A stretch of 15,659 nt of DNA from Candidatus Hydrogenedens sp. (GCA_035361075.1 DAOSBX010000031.1:24594-40252), one strand, 5' to 3'; shown: positions 8,102-14,685, counted from the stretch's first letter. The notes: generated by a model not told the origin, from the letters alone. Numbers and translations: made by a program.

Positions 8102-8842
8102 ATGCTAAGTCGGTTCCGAAAATATGAAGAATCCATCCCTATTGACTGTGCCTTACACTCCGAAGGGCGGTTTGTAGTACAGCGACATAAGGATAAGCAG
8201 GGACATCATCTCGATGTCCGCCTTGAACAAGACCACTATCTATTAGGTTGGAGAATAGAAGCACATGAACTCCTACCAAAACTATGGGGTCAAGAAAAAC
8301 TCCCCCACGACCCTATTTGGTTAGAGACGGATAAGGAGACAGAGTGTCTGCTTGCAGGACGGTATCGTTGGTTCAAGCAAAGCGATACATGTGGTTATCT
8401 GGAATTAACTTCAGAAACAGGTCAGCAAATGGTGTATCAGGTCGAACGTTGGGCAGGCTTCCCTGCACGATTTCAGCAGGCTCTATGGCAACGGATGCAG
8501 ACATGGCAAATTGCACCAGCGGATGTGCCATCCTTGATAGAAGATGGTATTCACGCTCGGAAGTATGCCATCCGTAAACTTTGTGGATTAGGACAATTTT
8601 TAGATGGCGACGCATTCTGCTCGGAACACTGGGAGAAGGCTCTGGCTCGATGCTCTTTGGAAGAGATCTATTCATATCTGCAAAAATGGGAGGCTCGTTT
8701 TTCCAGATATGCACCGTCGGAACGGATATCTCGACCAGAGAAGATAGATGAGTCTTGGGTAAAATCGGGAGATAACAAGTTATCTCAGGAAATACTAAAC
8801 CTTGTGTTGACACAACAACAAAAAGAAACAACTAACATATAA
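8102..8842 (+). CDS. LigD 3'-phosphoesterase-like domain protein
   Basis: 246 residues from ATG 8102, which follows AGGAGG at 8091-8096 by 5 nt (an in-frame GTG at 8096 lies inside the ribosome binding site and is not used). Residues about 22-60 resemble the first half of the DNA ligase D 3'-phosphoesterase domain: RFVVQRH, then H-x-D-x-R-L-E (His36, Asp38, Arg40), then a Trp50 strand, matching the family pattern FVxQ(K/R)H...HYDFRLE..LKSW. Residues 75-118 could be the second half of the barrel (LLAGRYRWF... VYQVERW). The second catalytic His region (HVEDHP in LigD) has no clear counterpart, and spacing between the first two His is one residue longer than in LigD, so activity is uncertain. 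Residues 120-246 are helical and unrecognised. The family heals 3' DNA ends. Its place between protease and cement protein, in the usual scaffold slot, is unusual. Confidence 0.58.
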   Translation: MLSRFRKYEESIPIDCALHSEGRFVVQRHKDKQGHHLDVRLEQDHYLLGWRIEAHELLPKLWGQEKLPHDPIWLETDKETECLLAGRYRWFKQSDTCGYLELTSETGQQMVYQVERWAGFPARFQQALWQRMQTWQIAPADVPSLIEDGIHARKYAIRKLCGLGQFLDGDAFCSEHWEKALARCSLEEIYSYLQKWEARFSRYAPSERISRPEKIDESWVKSGDNKLSQEILNLVLTQQQKETTNI

Positions 8843-8860
8843 CAAAAAGGAGGTTCTAAT

Positions 8861-9241
8861 ATGGTCTTCGGTGATATTGGTGGAACATACACAGAATTAA
8901 TCATTACCTGCTCCACACCATCAACAGGAACAGTAAGCATCCATCGTGGAGATGCCTTGAAACTTACAGGTGATTATGAGGTGAGTAATGCCTTCGCAGG
9001 AGAGGATGTTATCTTCGGGCAAGCCATGAGTGATTGCGATACAAATGAAAGTGCCATTCCTGTAAAGGTTCGAGGCGTGTGTATCTTTGATTATCAGGGG
9101 ACACCGCCTACGGTAGATGGATTAAAAGGCATCGTGGGGGCATCTGTGCCAGGCAAAGTTAAAGCACCCGCTACGGGTAATGGTTTTGGCAGAGTTATTA
9201 AAGTAGAACCAGCCACGAGTCGTGTTCATGTCTTACTCTAA
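8861..9241 (+). CDS. Capsid cement/decoration protein, DUF2190-like
   Basis: 126-residue, mostly beta-strand protein matching the layout of DUF2190 capsid cement proteins: a GDALKLTGDYEVSNAFAGEDVIFGQAMSDCD segment (residues about 31-60), then IPVKVRGVCIFDY, a Pro/Gly-rich loop, and a terminal G-x-G-R-V...VHVLL strand pair. These proteins bind the outer surface of HK97-fold shells and stabilise them. It lies immediately upstream of the major capsid gene with a 21-nt gap, the usual order in tailed phages. Ribosome binding site AAAAAGGAGG with good spacing. Length is normal for the family. Retention of an intact cement gene suggests that real particles are, or were recently, assembled. Confidence 0.75.
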   Translation: MVFGDIGGTYTELIITCSTPSTGTVSIHRGDALKLTGDYEVSNAFAGEDVIFGQAMSDCDTNESAIPVKVRGVCIFDYQGTPPTVDGLKGIVGASVPGKVKAPATGNGFGRVIKVEPATSRVHVLL

Positions 9242-9262
9242 CAAGAAAAGGAGGATATTTGT

Positions 9263-10312
9263 ATGATAAAAGAAAACACCAAACTAATGGAACAGATGCA
9301 GTTTTTATCCCAACCGAAAGAAAAACTGATTTCAACGAAAGGTAAAGAACTATACGAGACCTTAAACACGTTGGGCTTGTCTTATTCTCAATATTTCCGT
9401 GCGTTGGGAACGAATATTGAGGAGTATTGTGCAAGAGAATTTGGAATAGACCTGCATCAAATTACGGTTGAACGTTTCTTCCAGACGGACCCAAATACGA
9501 AATGGTTATTTCCAGATTTGGTTCGTGAGTCAGTAGTTGCTGGAATGCAAAGCAAACCTATTTATCCACAATTAATCATCCGTGATGAGCATATTGGCAG
9601 TGCAGTTTATGATGTGCCGTATGTGGAAGAATCAGAGGAAGAGGAAGAACTTCGTCTGGTTAGTGAAGGTTCCGCTATTCCAGAATCGGAAATTACGTAT
9701 GGAGACCGTGTGATTCGGCTGGAGAAATTAGGACGGGGTGTCATTGCTTCGTATGAAGTTATTCGCAGAATGTCGGTAGATATGTTGCGGGTTCATTTGC
9801 GAAGAATGGGAGAGTGTTTAGGTCGGAATTTAGATAAACGGCTTGCTCTAATATTGGTCTATGGGGATGCTTCTGGCAGTGGAACCGCCCCAGAAATACT
9901 TAACTCAAGCACAGCTGGAACATGGAGTTATACAGACCTTGTCCGTGCATTTTTACACCTGACCACTAAAAATTTCTTTACTCCTACACATCTGGTCGCC
10001 GATGCAAATACGATGGAGGCATTACTGTCGTTGCCAGAACTAACCGATTCAGGTCTGTTTGATTTTGCACGGAGTGGAAATTTGCCAACGCCATTAGGTG
10101 TAAAACTTGTGCCGATGGCTGACCACCCAGCAAACTGCTTTACATTGCTCGATTCACGTTATGCTGTGCAGAAGTTGACCGAGCAGGACTTATTAGTCGA
10201 AAGTGACCGATTAATTAACCAGCAATGGGATCGCAGTTATCTAACTGTAGTAACTGATTTTGCGGTTATCTACCAAAAAGCACGAGTTGTTGTTCGGAAC
10301 GATTGGAGTTAA
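9263..10312 (+). CDS. HK97-fold major capsid protein
   Basis: 349-residue shell protein. Layout: helical N-arm or delta-like region 1-95 (VERFFQTDPNTKWLFPDLVRES at 69-90), an extended loop with an acidic run (EESEEEEEL, 122-130), P-domain strands with GDRVIRLEKLGRGVIAS (147-163), the long spine helix 164-200 ending in LILVYGDASGSG, and an A-domain with DLVRAFLHL, THLVADANTMEALL and a C-terminal VVTDFAVIYQKARVVVRNDW strand set. This fits HK97-like capsids more than encapsulins, because portal, protease and cement genes accompany it. AAAAGGAGG about 8 nt before ATG. A strong hairpin follows 25 nt after the stop codon and may protect the mRNA end and raise capsid yield. Whether it self-assembles without a separate scaffold gene is unknown; residues 1-95 could be an internal scaffold removed by the protease (inference). 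Confidence 0.83.
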   Translation: MIKENTKLMEQMQFLSQPKEKLISTKGKELYETLNTLGLSYSQYFRALGTNIEEYCAREFGIDLHQITVERFFQTDPNTKWLFPDLVRESVVAGMQSKPIYPQLIIRDEHIGSAVYDVPYVEESEEEEELRLVSEGSAIPESEITYGDRVIRLEKLGRGVIASYEVIRRMSVDMLRVHLRRMGECLGRNLDKRLALILVYGDASGSGTAPEILNSSTAGTWSYTDLVRAFLHLTTKNFFTPTHLVADANTMEALLSLPELTDSGLFDFARSGNLPTPLGVKLVPMADHPANCFTLLDSRYAVQKLTEQDLLVESDRLINQQWDRSYLTVVTDFAVIYQKARVVVRNDWS

Positions 10313-10337
10313 CCCTTTTCCATTGACCAGATTACAT

Positions 10338-10378
10338 ATCTATGAGGGGTGTGCTTATACCTGCCACCCCTCATAGAT
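10338..10378 (+). other. Perfect 14-bp inverted repeat (RNA hairpin) after capsid gene
   Basis: Left arm ATCTATGAGGGGTG at 10338-10351 is exactly complementary to 10365-10378, with a 13-nt loop. No T-run follows, so it is not a standard intrinsic terminator. It lies between the capsid gene and the M15 peptidase gene and could act as an mRNA stabiliser or processing site, a partial terminator, or an operator giving lower lysis-gene expression. Confidence 0.85.
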
Positions 10379-10411
10379 GGCAAGAAAAACAAGATAAAAG
10401 GAAGGAAATTT

Positions 10412-10876
10412 ATGTCTGGACGGAATAATCTTCAACTTGCTATCAAAATAGGTGATACATATCAAATAACACACTTCAATCTAAAAGAATTTGAAAATCC
10501 AAATGGGTGGGCTATGGTGCATGAGTCGGTAATAATATCACTTACCAAAGTCCGTAAAGCTTTGATGGAAAAAATAGGCGAAGAGGTTGAGATTATTATT
10601 ACTGGCTCAACACGAACACCACAGGATCTAAAAAGATTGGCTGAACGGCTTGGCTGGCTGGAGGAGGGAGGCTCTGTCGCAAGAAATTCAAGGCATCTCG
10701 ACCGCTTTGGAGGGATTGCAGTAGACTTTTACGCACGGCAGAAACGGGATAAAAAACGAATCGCGACAAATATTGTCAAAGAAGTCTCACAACAATATTT
10801 TGATTTTGTAAAGGCTGATTATCCAGATGGGCATATCCACGCAGATAATCGGAATCAAAGTAATACAACATTATGA
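10412..10876 (+). CDS. M15-type zinc peptidase, endolysin-like (peptidoglycan cutting)
   Basis: 154 residues. The ATG at 10412 is preferred: GGAAGGAAA lies just upstream, whereas an extension to GTG 10349 would start inside the hairpin. Pattern fits the Peptidase_M15_3 / hedgehog-like carboxypeptidase fold: FNLKEF at 22-27 near the N-terminus, EIIITGSTRTP (60-70), then the zinc-ligand set His95 (NSRHLDRFGG), Asp105 (AVDF) and His141 or His143 (DGHIHAD). These enzymes hydrolyse peptide bonds of the peptidoglycan stem and are common phage endolysins or tail-associated murein enzymes. No signal peptide is seen, so release would need the holin-like neighbour downstream (29-nt gap). A region of about 18 residues between TRTP and the first ligand replaces the shorter loop of many relatives. 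Confidence 0.75.
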   Translation: MSGRNNLQLAIKIGDTYQITHFNLKEFENPNGWAMVHESVIISLTKVRKALMEKIGEEVEIIITGSTRTPQDLKRLAERLGWLEEGGSVARNSRHLDRFGGIAVDFYARQKRDKKRIATNIVKEVSQQYFDFVKADYPDGHIHADNRNQSNTTL

Positions 10877-10905
10877 GCCACTAAATTAAAAAGGAGGAAA
10901 AAAAT

Positions 10906-11292
10906 ATGATTACAACAACAATTCCTGTTTTAGACCAGTTCTTATTTTATTTACTAATGATGGTCTTTGGTAGCCTTTGGACAATAATGCGTGCTTATGA
11001 GTTATACCAACAACTCCGCAACTCAAAATATCGACTGGTGCTCAGTATTATTGAAAGTGCTGTCCAAAAAACATACGACACCTATACTCGTGAAATCAAA
11101 AAAAGTCGTGAAGATGGAAAATTAACACCTGAAGAACGACAAAAAGCGTTTCAACTTGCTATGGAAACCGCCATTGATTTGGCTAAAAACCAGAATTTAG
11201 ACATCTTCAACATTGTACGGCGAGAATTTATGCCTTATCTCATTCAACGCTCGTTGCAAAAACTAAAACTACAAAAGGCACAAAACAAATGA
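10906..11292 (+). CDS. Holin-like small membrane protein
   Basis: 128 residues: one N-terminal membrane segment (about 8-28, LDQFLFYLLMMVFGSLWTI), then a fully helical, charged cytoplasmic-type region with SIIESAVQKTY and a REDGKLTPEERQKAFQLAMETAIDLA stretch. A single anchor plus a helical tail with a D-G-K-L-T-xEE motif resembles phage LLH-type (superfamily 6) holins, which pierce the inner membrane so that endolysin can act. It follows the M15 gene, as holin/endolysin pairs do, and has AAAAGGAGG 7 nt before ATG. The family call is from pattern only. It could instead be a membrane anchor for particle assembly. Last gene of the capsid block; the 9-nt repeat copy C starts 8 nt after its stop. 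Confidence 0.58.
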   Translation: MITTTIPVLDQFLFYLLMMVFGSLWTIMRAYELYQQLRNSKYRLVLSIIESAVQKTYDTYTREIKKSREDGKLTPEERQKAFQLAMETAIDLAKNQNLDIFNIVRREFMPYLIQRSLQKLKLQKAQNK

Positions 11293-11299
11293 CTACAAC

Positions 11300-11335
11300 C
11301 CGTCCGACTTGTCTGACCTGTCTAATGTGTCTGCC
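11300..11335 (+). repeat. 9-nt-period tandem repeat, copy C (intergenic)
   Basis: CCGTCC followed by units GACTTGTCT, GACCTGTCT, AATGTGTCT and GCC, with the same 9-nt period and orientation as copies A and B. It starts just after the last capsid-module gene and ends 9 nt before the -35 box of the rplJ promoter. Confidence 0.8.
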
Positions 11336-11344
11336 TTCATCTGT

Positions 11345-11374
11345 TTGAAAGCATCGATTTAATTGTGATACAAT
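11345..11374 (+). promoter_or_regulatory. Sigma70-like promoter of the rplJ-rplL operon
   Basis: TTGAAA (11345-11350), 18-nt spacer, TACAAT (11369-11374). The predicted transcription start near 11382 coincides with the first paired base of the L10 leader, which supports both calls. Confidence 0.75.
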
Positions 11375-11381
11375 TCTAATA

Positions 11382-11512
11382 GTGCATCAAAGACAGCCGG
11401 TGGTTCGCAAGAACCTTAATATTGCCAGCCGAGAGGCACGAAACACAAAATAATTAGTCAATTATGGAAATTTGTGTCCGTGTTGCCTTGAGGTGGCACG
11501 GATGTTTTTTTT
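11382..11512 (+). promoter_or_regulatory. Ribosomal protein L10 leader RNA
   Basis: cis-acting mRNA leader bound by L10(L12)n, giving feedback control of rplJ-rplL. The conserved AGACAGCCGGTGG at the left and CTTAATATTGCCAGCCGAGAGG at the right of the receptor are visible. A GGTTC-GCAA-GAACC hairpin caps it (11402-11415), and GTGC (11382-11385) pairs with GCAC (11436-11439) to close the base. It is followed by an intrinsic attenuator. This organisation is like that in Firmicutes and several other phyla. Confidence 0.85.
11477..11512 (+). terminator. Attenuator terminator of the L10 leader
   Basis: Stem CCGTGTTGCC / GGTGGCACGG (10 bp including G-U pairs; T11477 and A11502 add one more), loop TTGA, then eight T at 11505-11512. 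Expected to end transcription when L10 occupies the leader. Confidence 0.85.
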
Positions 11513-11569
11513 AATAACTGAATAATAACGTTTAAGTGTAATGAGTGTTATGAGAGGAGGTGAAAAGCC

Positions 11570-12100
11570 TTGCCTACAAAGGAAAAAATTGAATCCGTTA
11601 ACGAGATACGAGAGCGACTCGAATCGAATAAGATAGCAATTATGACCCAATATATGGGTATAAATGTGGCACAGGTTACGGAACTACGTAAAAAACTGCG
11701 GGATGCGGGTATTCAATACAAAGTGTATAAAAATAATCTCGCCCGAATAGCCTTACGCGAAATTGGAGCAGAATCTGCTGCTGATTTTATGAATGGTCCG
11801 ACCGCATGGGCTTTTTGTAATGACCCAGTTGCACCTGCAAAAATTTTGAAAGAATTTTCTAAAGAAGTACCTTTTGTTCAAATCGTCGGTGGTGTTATGG
11901 AAGGTAAGGTGCTCACGAAGGAGCAGGTTATCAGTCTTGCGACTCTACCGCCGAGAGAGGTATTGCTGGCTCAAGCCGTCGGAACAATTTCAGCACCGCT
12001 ACGTAATCTTGTCACAGTCCTGAATGCGATACCAACAAGTCTGGTTAATGTAATTAATCAAATTAAAAAGAAGAAAGAAGAAGCCCAAACGGCTGCTTAA
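11570..12100 (+). CDS. rplJ: 50S ribosomal protein L10
   Basis: 176 residues, normal length. Base of the ribosomal stalk; it binds 23S rRNA by its N-terminal domain and L7/L12 dimers by its C-terminal helix, and it represses its own operon through the leader just upstream. Typical segments: MPTKEKIESVNEIRERL, then TQYMGINVAQVTELRKKLRDAGIQYKVYKNNLARIAL (about 26-62) and the LPPREVLLAQAVGTISAPLRNLVTVLNAIPTSLVNVINQIK tail (126-166), which carries the L12-binding helix. The start codon is TTG at 11570; AGGAGGTG at 11555-11562 lies 7 nt before it, and the protein start MPTKEK fits the family, so TTG is accepted. rplK and rplA, usually just upstream, are replaced here by phage-derived genes. Confidence 0.95.
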   Translation: MPTKEKIESVNEIRERLESNKIAIMTQYMGINVAQVTELRKKLRDAGIQYKVYKNNLARIALREIGAESAADFMNGPTAWAFCNDPVAPAKILKEFSKEVPFVQIVGGVMEGKVLTKEQVISLATLPPREVLLAQAVGTISAPLRNLVTVLNAIPTSLVNVINQIKKKKEEAQTAA

Positions 12101-12156
12101 TTTCATATTGATAACAAACCAAATAAAAACAATATAACAAATAAGGAGATAATCCG

Positions 12157-12561
12157 ATGTCAGACAAATTACAACCAATTATTGATGCAATTGCAGAACT
12201 GAATGTTCTGGAACTCAGCGAACTGGTCAAGGCGCTGGAAGAAAAGTTCGGTGTCACCGCTGCAGCGCCGATGGCAATGGCTATGCCAATGATGATGCCC
12301 GGTGCCGGTGCATCTGCTGGCGGTGAAGCCAAAGAAGAGGGACCCTCTGTATATAACGTCATTCTTAAAGAGCAGGGTTCCCAAAAGATTAACCTCATCA
12401 AGAAGGTTAAAGATTTATTAGGTCTTGGGTTGAAAGAAGCCAAAGATTTAGTCGACTCCGTACCTAAGGCAATTAAAGAGAACGTTAGCGAAGAAGAAGC
12501 CAAGAAGATTAAGGAAGAATTGGAAAGCGTCGGAGCGGTTGTTGAACTTCAAGGTGTATAA
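12157..12561 (+). CDS. rplL: 50S ribosomal protein L7/L12
   Basis: 134 residues. Multicopy stalk protein that recruits translation GTPases. N-terminal dimerisation domain 1-35 (IIDAIAELNVLELSELVKALEEKFGV), hinge about 36-62, and C-terminal factor-binding domain 63-134 with NLIKKVKDLLGLGLKEAKDLVDSVPKAIKENVSEEEAKKIKEELE. The hinge is oddly rich in methionine, with a run AAAPMAMAMPMMMPGAGA instead of the usual Ala/Gly/Val mix. It follows rplJ by 56 nt, with AAGGAG before ATG. rpoB does not follow; a strong terminator ends the operon, so rplJL is a stand-alone unit in this genome. Confidence 0.97.
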   Translation: MSDKLQPIIDAIAELNVLELSELVKALEEKFGVTAAAPMAMAMPMMMPGAGASAGGEAKEEGPSVYNVILKEQGSQKINLIKKVKDLLGLGLKEAKDLVDSVPKAIKENVSEEEAKKIKEELESVGAVVELQGV

Positions 12562-12593
12562 TTAACACCGAAAATTTTAGACCATTCATATTA

Positions 12594-12630
12594 CAGCACT
12601 GGGATATTCTCCCAGTGCTGATTTTTATTT
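12594..12630 (+). terminator. Intrinsic terminator of the rplJ-rplL operon
   Basis: Perfect 11-bp stem CAGCACTGGGA / TCCCAGTGCTG with loop TATTC, followed by ATTTTTATTT. Placed 32 nt after the rplL stop codon. Confidence 0.93.
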
Positions 12631-12724
12631 GTGCTCTCAAAATAAATACGACATAATTTAATTTCGATTTTCAACCTTTGTTATATAGACATGTTCAAAA
12701 GTGCGTTTAACAAACATATTGGCA

Positions 12725-12730
12725 TATAAT
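12725..12730 (+). promoter_or_regulatory. Possible -10 box for the ArnT-like gene
   Basis: TATAAT 48 nt before the ATG and about 95 nt after the rplL terminator. No good -35 hexamer at 16-18 nt spacing, so this is weak. The rest of the 12631-12777 gap shows nothing else recognisable. Confidence 0.35.
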
Positions 12731-12777
12731 TACCAAAAAATGAATTTGTTTAATCTTTTCCGTCGGATGTTTTTGTT

Positions 12778-14685
12778 ATGGAACGAAATAAAGAGAATAA
12801 TTATGTCAGAGATATAATTCTTATTGGATTATGGGCACTGGTACTGTTTGGTGCTAATATCTGGGGGTATGATTTATGGTCACCAGATGAGCCACGGTAC
12901 GCAGAAGTGGCACGAGAAATGCAAGTTATGAATAATTATCTGGTTCCACATGTAAATGGGAGACCGTATCTTGAAAAACCACCTTTGTTGATGTGGCTAA
13001 TGATAGTATGTTCGTATCCGTTTGGAGGGGAGGTAAGCGAGATACCAGCAAGGTTGCCTTCTGTTCTAAGTGGAGTTGTAGCGACTATTCTGACTTACCT
13101 GCTGGCACGAAGATTAGCACATAGAAAAATAGCTATGCTTTCCGCATTGATATTTATGACCATGCAGAGAGTCTGGTGGCAGGCTCGGTTCGGTCAGATT
13201 GATATGCTACTTACCGCATTACTGCTATTTGCCCTTTATGCTTTTCATTCATGGTATTACTCGGAAAGGCGAGATTGGAAATGGTTAATTATTATGTACC
13301 TTTGCCTCGGCGGTGCCTTATTTGCGAAAGGTCCAGGAACGTTGGTCTTTCCAGTCTTGTTCTTTCTTGTCTTTTATTGGAGAGAGAAGAGGGAGGTTAT
13401 CAAAATTCATCCGATTGGCGGATTTGGGGCGATTATTGTTTTATATGGGCTGTGGTATGTATATGCACGATGGATTGGTGCGGAACAAATGCAAGAGGGG
13501 TCTGTGCACGTGATGGGTTCCGACCTGTTCAAGCAAACTTTAGGCAGGTTTATCTATGGAGTTTCACATCCACAACCGCCATGGTACTATTTCATTTCAG
13601 TACCTATTGATATGTTCCCTTGGTCTATCTTCCTTTTGTGGGTTATTCCTTGGGTCTGGAAAAATCGCAATGAACATGAATATGAAGGATTACGATTTTT
13701 ACTTCTATGGGTTGTGCCAACGTTTATTTTTTTCTCAATCGCCGTTGGAAAACGAGCAATTTATTTACTGCCTATCTTCCCGATGCTCGCCATCATAACT
13801 GCGCTCAGCCTGATGTCATTTGAATCCACATCAACCAAACGGTGGAAAAAGGGGATACGTATCCTCTGGATGGTGTTATTGCTCATTTTGGCAGTGGTTC
13901 CATATACAGTATTTTGGACAGAAATTAAACATATTTGGAACTCTTACTGGATATTACTAAGTGCAGTTGCATTAATAGCAATTATTGATACCTTCATTGA
14001 TTTTGTCAAACAGTCCGAAAAACGCTCCCTCCTACGGCAAATTCCGCAACACGTGTCCTTATATCTTATTCTAACAGCATTTGTTCTTTTTCCATCTGTT
14101 AATCAGATTAAATCAGTGCGGTATTTTTGTGAGCCATTACGACAATGGAGTGAAGAGAATAAATTATACGAGGCATACAGCTTCGGATTTGAAGAAGAGG
14201 AGTATACCTATTATGCCAAACATTTTATAATTCCCTTCTTTTCAGAAAAAGAATTAGATGCCTTCTTAACCGAACAGTCAGAACCTTATGAATTTATGAA
14301 ACAAATATCTGAGGTTCATAAACAATTTGCAAAGACTGCAAGAAAGATAAACTTTAATGATATCCTTTTACCAACATCAGAAGAGATAACACAAATAAAA
14401 TCTGTGTTGGAAGAGGTCAAAATAGAGGCAGATAAGAAAGGGAAAATAAATATATTTAATCAAATTGAACTAATGTTAAATAAAAAAATAGAGGAGCTCC
14501 ATACAATATTAAAGAAGGAGACACCCGTTTTCATGCTCATCAGAGATGAAGATTGGAAATGGGTTGTCGCTCTTAAACCTGAACTGGGTAGTGAAGTCAA
14601 AATTATAAACAAGAGAGATGAACTCGACCGCTCAATGCTACTTTTAGCAAATAAACCTGCCTCCATAACCATAAATAAAAAGTAA
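12778..14685 (+). CDS. ArnT/PMT-like membrane glycosyltransferase (GT-C fold)
   Basis: 635-residue polytopic inner-membrane enzyme expected to move a sugar from a polyprenyl-phosphate donor to a lipid or protein acceptor at the outer face of the membrane. GT-C signatures: Asp37-Glu38 in the first periplasmic loop (WSPDEPRYAEVAREM), EKPPLLMWL at 66-74, ARLPS at 91-95, FAKGPG near 182-187, and KRAIYLLP at 325-332 as in ArnT-like proteins. About eleven to thirteen hydrophobic segments up to residue 450, then a C-terminal soluble domain. Residues about 475-595 form an unusual, charged, mostly helical stretch (many Glu/Lys) that I do not recognise and that lengthens the usual C-terminal domain. 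The ribosome binding site is poor (GGA about 10 nt before ATG), so the start is less certain than for its neighbours. Substrate unknown; lipid A aminoarabinose is only one possibility. Confidence 0.85.
   Translation: MERNKENNYVRDIILIGLWALVLFGANIWGYDLWSPDEPRYAEVAREMQVMNNYLVPHVNGRPYLEKPPLLMWLMIVCSYPFGGEVSEIPARLPSVLSGVVATILTYLLARRLAHRKIAMLSALIFMTMQRVWWQARFGQIDMLLTALLLFALYAFHSWYYSERRDWKWLIIMYLCLGGALFAKGPGTLVFPVLFFLVFYWREKREVIKIHPIGGFGAIIVLYGLWYVYARWIGAEQMQEGSVHVMGSDLFKQTLGRFIYGVSHPQPPWYYFISVPIDMFPWSIFLLWVIPWVWKNRNEHEYEGLRFLLLWVVPTFIFFSIAVGKRAIYLLPIFPMLAIITALSLMSFESTSTKRWKKGIRILWMVLLLILAVVPYTVFWTEIKHIWNSYWILLSAVALIAIIDTFIDFVKQSEKRSLLRQIPQHVSLYLILTAFVLFPSVNQIKSVRYFCEPLRQWSEENKLYEAYSFGFEEEEYTYYAKHFIIPFFSEKELDAFLTEQSEPYEFMKQISEVHKQFAKTARKINFNDILLPTSEEITQIKSVLEEVKIEADKKGKINIFNQIELMLNKKIEELHTILKKETPVFMLIRDEDWKWVVALKPELGSEVKIINKRDELDRSMLLLANKPASITINKK

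Larger units (their letters stand above)
5812..11292 (+). mobile_element. Phage-derived capsid and lysis gene module lacking terminase and tail
   Basis: Eight co-directional intact genes: portal, protease-like, XhlA-like, phosphoesterase-like, cement protein, major capsid protein, M15 peptidase, holin-like. Gaps are 15-30 nt except for 99 nt containing a hairpin after the capsid gene. Nearly every gene has a strong AGGAGG-type ribosome binding site. I see no terminase, head-tail connector, tail tube, tape measure, baseplate, integrase, repressor or obvious att sites. The region ends 52 nt before the promoter of the rplJ-rplL operon, with no visible terminator. No obvious shift in codon style from the neighbours was noticed (not computed). 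It may be a domesticated particle system, a gene-transfer-agent-like locus, or one segment of a split prophage. Confidence 0.7.

Noticed and set aside
8373..8831. 152-residue minus-strand frame opposite the phosphoesterase-like gene
   Set aside because: No ribosome binding site and no family look; the plus-strand frame has a strong site and recognisable motifs.
9263..10312. Encapsulin-type nanocompartment as sole explanation of the capsid gene
   Set aside because: Portal, protease-like and cement genes accompany it, and its length and N-terminal arm fit a phage capsid better than an encapsulin.
10349..10411. Upstream GTG start for the M15 peptidase gene
   Set aside because: It begins inside the perfect hairpin without a ribosome binding site; the ATG at 10412 has GGAAGG just upstream.
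5671..11335. Repeat arrays B and C as phage attachment sites
   Set aside because: They share only the period and short cores such as GTCCGAC, not one identical core; a third copy lies outside the module, and no integrase is seen.
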